Below are positions 6,594 to 8,240 of a stretch of DNA of 8,240 bases, one piece after another. The DNA lies in the NCBI GenBank assembly GCA_017987615.1, contig JAGNTI010000043.1:1-8240 (forward strand), in the 5' to 3' direction. Origin of the DNA: Sediminibacterium sp. GTDB lineage: Bacteria; Bacteroidota; Bacteroidia; Chitinophagales; Chitinophagaceae. Under the pieces are notes generated by a model, which did not search any database, had not been told where the DNA came from, and saw nothing but the letters and a program-made list of their open reading frames with translations. The position numbers and the translations under genes are program-made. Positions within the stretch are counted from its first letter, which is position 1. Each line of letters opens with the position of its first letter.

Positions 6594-7271
6594 TTAAATA
6601 TGCCAGTCTATTACTTGAAGTCCTTGCTTTGCAAGTAATTCATTTGTTTTACTAAAATGTTTAGATCCAAAAAAACCTTTGTCTGCACTAAAAGGGGAAG
6701 GGTGCGCTGCTTTTAAAACAAAATGTTTGGTTTCATCAATTAACACTTGTTTTTGTTCCGCGAATTTACCCCACAATAAAAATACAATCCCTTTTTTTTC
6801 GTCTGATATTTTTCTGATAACGGCGTCTGTAAAATGCATCCAACCAATTTTTGCATGACTAGCGGGTTCATTTTCACGAACGGTAAGTACTGCATTCAAT
6901 AAAAGTACGCCTTGTTTAGCCCATGGGGTTAGGTCTCCATTTGTAGGTATGGGGAGTCCAATATCTGATTTTAATTCTTTAAAAATATTAACGAGTGAGG
7001 GCGGTGGTTTAACACCCTTTGGTACCGAAAAACTGAGGCCCATGGCCTGACCGCTGCCGTGGTAGGGGTCTTGACCTAATATAACTACCTTAACATCGTT
7101 AAACGGTGTTTGATTGAATGCATTAAAAATAGCATTGCCTGCAGGAAAAATGTTTGCCCCTGTAGCAAGTTCTGTTTTTATATGCGCTGCTGTTTGTAAA
7201 AAGTACGTTGATTTAAAAACATTACTCAACACTTCTTTCCAAGACGCTTCAATTTTTACTTCCATAATCAT
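6594..7271 (-). CDS. ung: Uracil-DNA glycosylase (family 1, Ung)
   Basis: The 225-residue enzyme removes uracil from DNA as the first step of base excision repair in the cytoplasm. The water-activating motif GQDPYH (66-71) carries the catalytic Asp68. LLLNAVLTV (123-131) holds the uracil-binding Asn126. The DNA-intercalation loop HPSPFSA (190-196) carries His190. The PPPSLVNIFKEL segment (89-100) is also typical. Length is close to the usual 225-230. The sequence reads GQDPYHGSGQA where many family members have GQDPYHGPGQA, a mild change outside the catalytic residues. Two starts are possible, ATG at 7271 and ATG at 7265. The first directly follows the TAA of the upstream surface-protein gene with no gap, so reinitiation there is plausible. 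plsC begins 9 nt after the stop. The repair gene has no clear functional link to its neighbours. Confidence 0.97.
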   Translation of the reverse strand: MIMEVKIEASWKEVLSNVFKSTYFLQTAAHIKTELATGANIFPAGNAIFNAFNQTPFNDVKVVILGQDPYHGSGQAMGLSFSVPKGVKPPPSLVNIFKELKSDIGLPIPTNGDLTPWAKQGVLLLNAVLTVRENEPASHAKIGWMHFTDAVIRKISDEKKGIVFLLWGKFAEQKQVLIDETKHFVLKAAHPSPFSADKGFFGSKHFSKTNELLAKQGLQVIDWHI

Positions 7272-8240
7272 TTAGTATAAAATACTAACACTGCCTGCAA
7301 ATGCTTGATGCTTGCCTGATAATTTAATAACGTAATAATAAACCCCTAAAGGTAAAGTGGTTTGATTTTTTGATTTGCCATCCCAGTTTTTTCCATACCC
7401 GTTTGAGGTAAATACTTGTTGTCCCGTTCTGTTAAATACACTTACAGTACAATTCGGATAATAATCTAGTAATGGTATGCTCCAGGTATCATTGACGCCA
7501 TCATTATTTGGTGTAAATGCATTGGGTGGAATAACGTCTGCGTCATTCACAACAGCGTTAATGGTTTGCATCATGGCGCATCCAATAGGGGTGGTTGCTT
7601 TTATAAAATATTTTCCAGTAGCTACAATTCTTTTAGGTTGCAGTAAAGGAGCCGTGCACAAAGAATCTTGCCAATAACTGTACACCCAATTACTGGATGC
7701 TGGTGGGATAACAGTAAGGTCGATGGTGACTGGTATTTTTACAGGGGCAGGTTGTGTTACAGAATAATTTGGATAATCATTAATGGTAACACTCGCTTTT
7801 CTTATAACACTACATCCGGCAGGTGCGGTAAATTTGATAAAATAATTGGTGCTGCTTGTAAAGCGGTGATTGTTACTTAAGCTTTGTGTAGCTGTGCTAT
7901 CTAAAAAGTAACTAATGCTTGCACTAGCGTCACTTCCTTTGGTGGGACTAATGCTGTCAAGTGGTATGCTACCGCAGGCCATGTAATTGGTAACCGATGT
8001 ATTAGGAGGCGCACTAATGCTGGTGTTAATGGGTGCTATACTACTGCATCCAAAAGGGCTTGTGCCTAAAACAAAATAGTTGCCTGTTTGTGCAATTTTT
8101 GTTGGATTGGATAACGGTGTTTTTGCAAGTGCATCTTGCCAATAAGAATATTTTAAATTAGGGTCATTGCCACTTGTATAACTAGTGTCCATTAAATTAA
8201 TGGTTTCTGGAATACAAGCAGCAGCAGGTTGTTTTATACT
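7272..8240 (-). CDS. Secreted repeat protein with C-terminal type B (CHU_C) gliding/T9SS sorting domain (partial, N-terminus beyond window)
   Basis: Only the last 322 residues are in the window. The frame stays open through the right edge, so the Met at 8192 is internal and the real start lies outside. The last 85 residues (fragment 238-322) are a typical type B sorting domain. It begins PPNAFTPNNDGVNDTW, continues YPNCTVSVFNRTGQQVF and WDGK, and ends LPLGVYYYVIKL and GSVSILY. In Bacteroidota this domain directs proteins that have crossed the outer membrane through the type IX system to the surface or outside. Ahead of it are three modules of 78 residues, each with an aromatic YW/YF pair and a later Gly-Cys. 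These look like Ig-like or adhesin-type surface modules, and more probably lie upstream. The function cannot be named; adhesion or gliding is a guess from the family. The TAA stop abuts the ung start codon. Confidence 0.88.
   Translation of the reverse strand, partial: SIKQPAAACIPETINLMDTSYTSGNDPNLKYSYWQDALAKTPLSNPTKIAQTGNYFVLGTSPFGCSSIAPINTSISAPPNTSVTNYMACGSIPLDSISPTKGSDASASISYFLDSTATQSLSNNHRFTSSTNYFIKFTAPAGCSVIRKASVTINDYPNYSVTQPAPVKIPVTIDLTVIPPASSNWVYSYWQDSLCTAPLLQPKRIVATGKYFIKATTPIGCAMMQTINAVVNDADVIPPNAFTPNNDGVNDTWSIPLLDYYPNCTVSVFNRTGQQVFTSNGYGKNWDGKSKNQTTLPLGVYYYVIKLSGKHQAFAGSVSILY
7533..8216 (-). repeat. Three tandem 78-residue protein modules before the sorting domain
   Basis: Matching landmarks recur exactly every 78 residues (234 bp). 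The aromatic pair YW/YF/YW is at fragment positions 33, 111 and 189, and the Gly-Cys cysteine at 65, 143 and 221. The pattern is Y-(W/F)-x-D, then a G/T-x-YF(I/V) strand, then P-x-G-C. Modules 1 and 3 are most alike (YSYWQD, then TGNYF or TGKYF) and share the 12 bases TCTTGCCAATAA at 8134-8145 and 7666-7677, 468 bp apart. Module 2 is more diverged. Confidence 0.8.

Noticed and set aside
6367..6597. Plus-strand open frame opposite the start of plsC
   Set aside because: It is the complement of the hydrophobic N-terminus of plsC, has no family features, and all plsC motifs are in the minus frame.
8190..8192. ATG at 8192 as start of the surface protein
   Set aside because: The frame continues upstream without a stop to the window edge, the repeat module begins before this Met, and no signal peptide follows it.

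Overview
The window looks like a chromosomal housekeeping stretch from a member of the Bacteroidota, probably near Chitinophagaceae or Sphingobacteriia; this placement is an inference from gene content. The supporting signs are a C-terminal gliding-motility/type IX secretion (type B) sorting domain, Bacteroidota-style LptD, OstA-like and MCE proteins, AT-rich DNA, no clear Shine-Dalgarno sequences, and a TAnnTTTG-type -7 box before lptD. Coding density is very high. The only notable intergenic gap is the 64 bp between two divergent genes, and no stretch of 300 bases lacks a gene. I see no tRNA, rRNA, CRISPR array, insertion sequence or prophage feature.

Left part (1-3103, minus strand): a three-gene run reading leftwards. 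It encodes an N-acetylmuramoyl-L-alanine amidase (2162-3103), a single-domain MCE/MlaD-family lipid transport protein (1135-2145), and an OstA/LptA-like periplasmic protein (1-1135) cut by the left window edge. The spacings are 16 nt and a one-base TAATG overlap, so the three are very likely one operon.

Centre (3104-5825): a short divergent promoter region, then the plus-strand lptD homologue, with signal segment, OstA-like periplasmic domain and long beta-barrel. Together with the left operon this is a cell-envelope locus. The amidase would trim peptidoglycan, OstA-like and LptD would form parts of the LPS bridge and its outer-membrane exit, and the MCE protein would move phospholipid or another lipid across the periplasm.

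Right part (5808-8240, minus strand): a second run reading leftwards. It starts with the C-terminal part of a large secreted repeat protein with a type B sorting domain (cut by the right edge), then uracil-DNA glycosylase (ung), then a 1-acyl-glycerol-3-phosphate acyltransferase (plsC). Spacings are 0 and 9 nt. plsC runs tail-to-tail into lptD with an 18 bp overlap of coding sequence.

Nothing here amounts to a new system. The points most worth a second look are the two-cysteine LptD, the perfect heptad linker after its signal segment, the possible leaderless GTG start of lptD, and the exact 78-residue period of the surface protein modules with one shifted cysteine.
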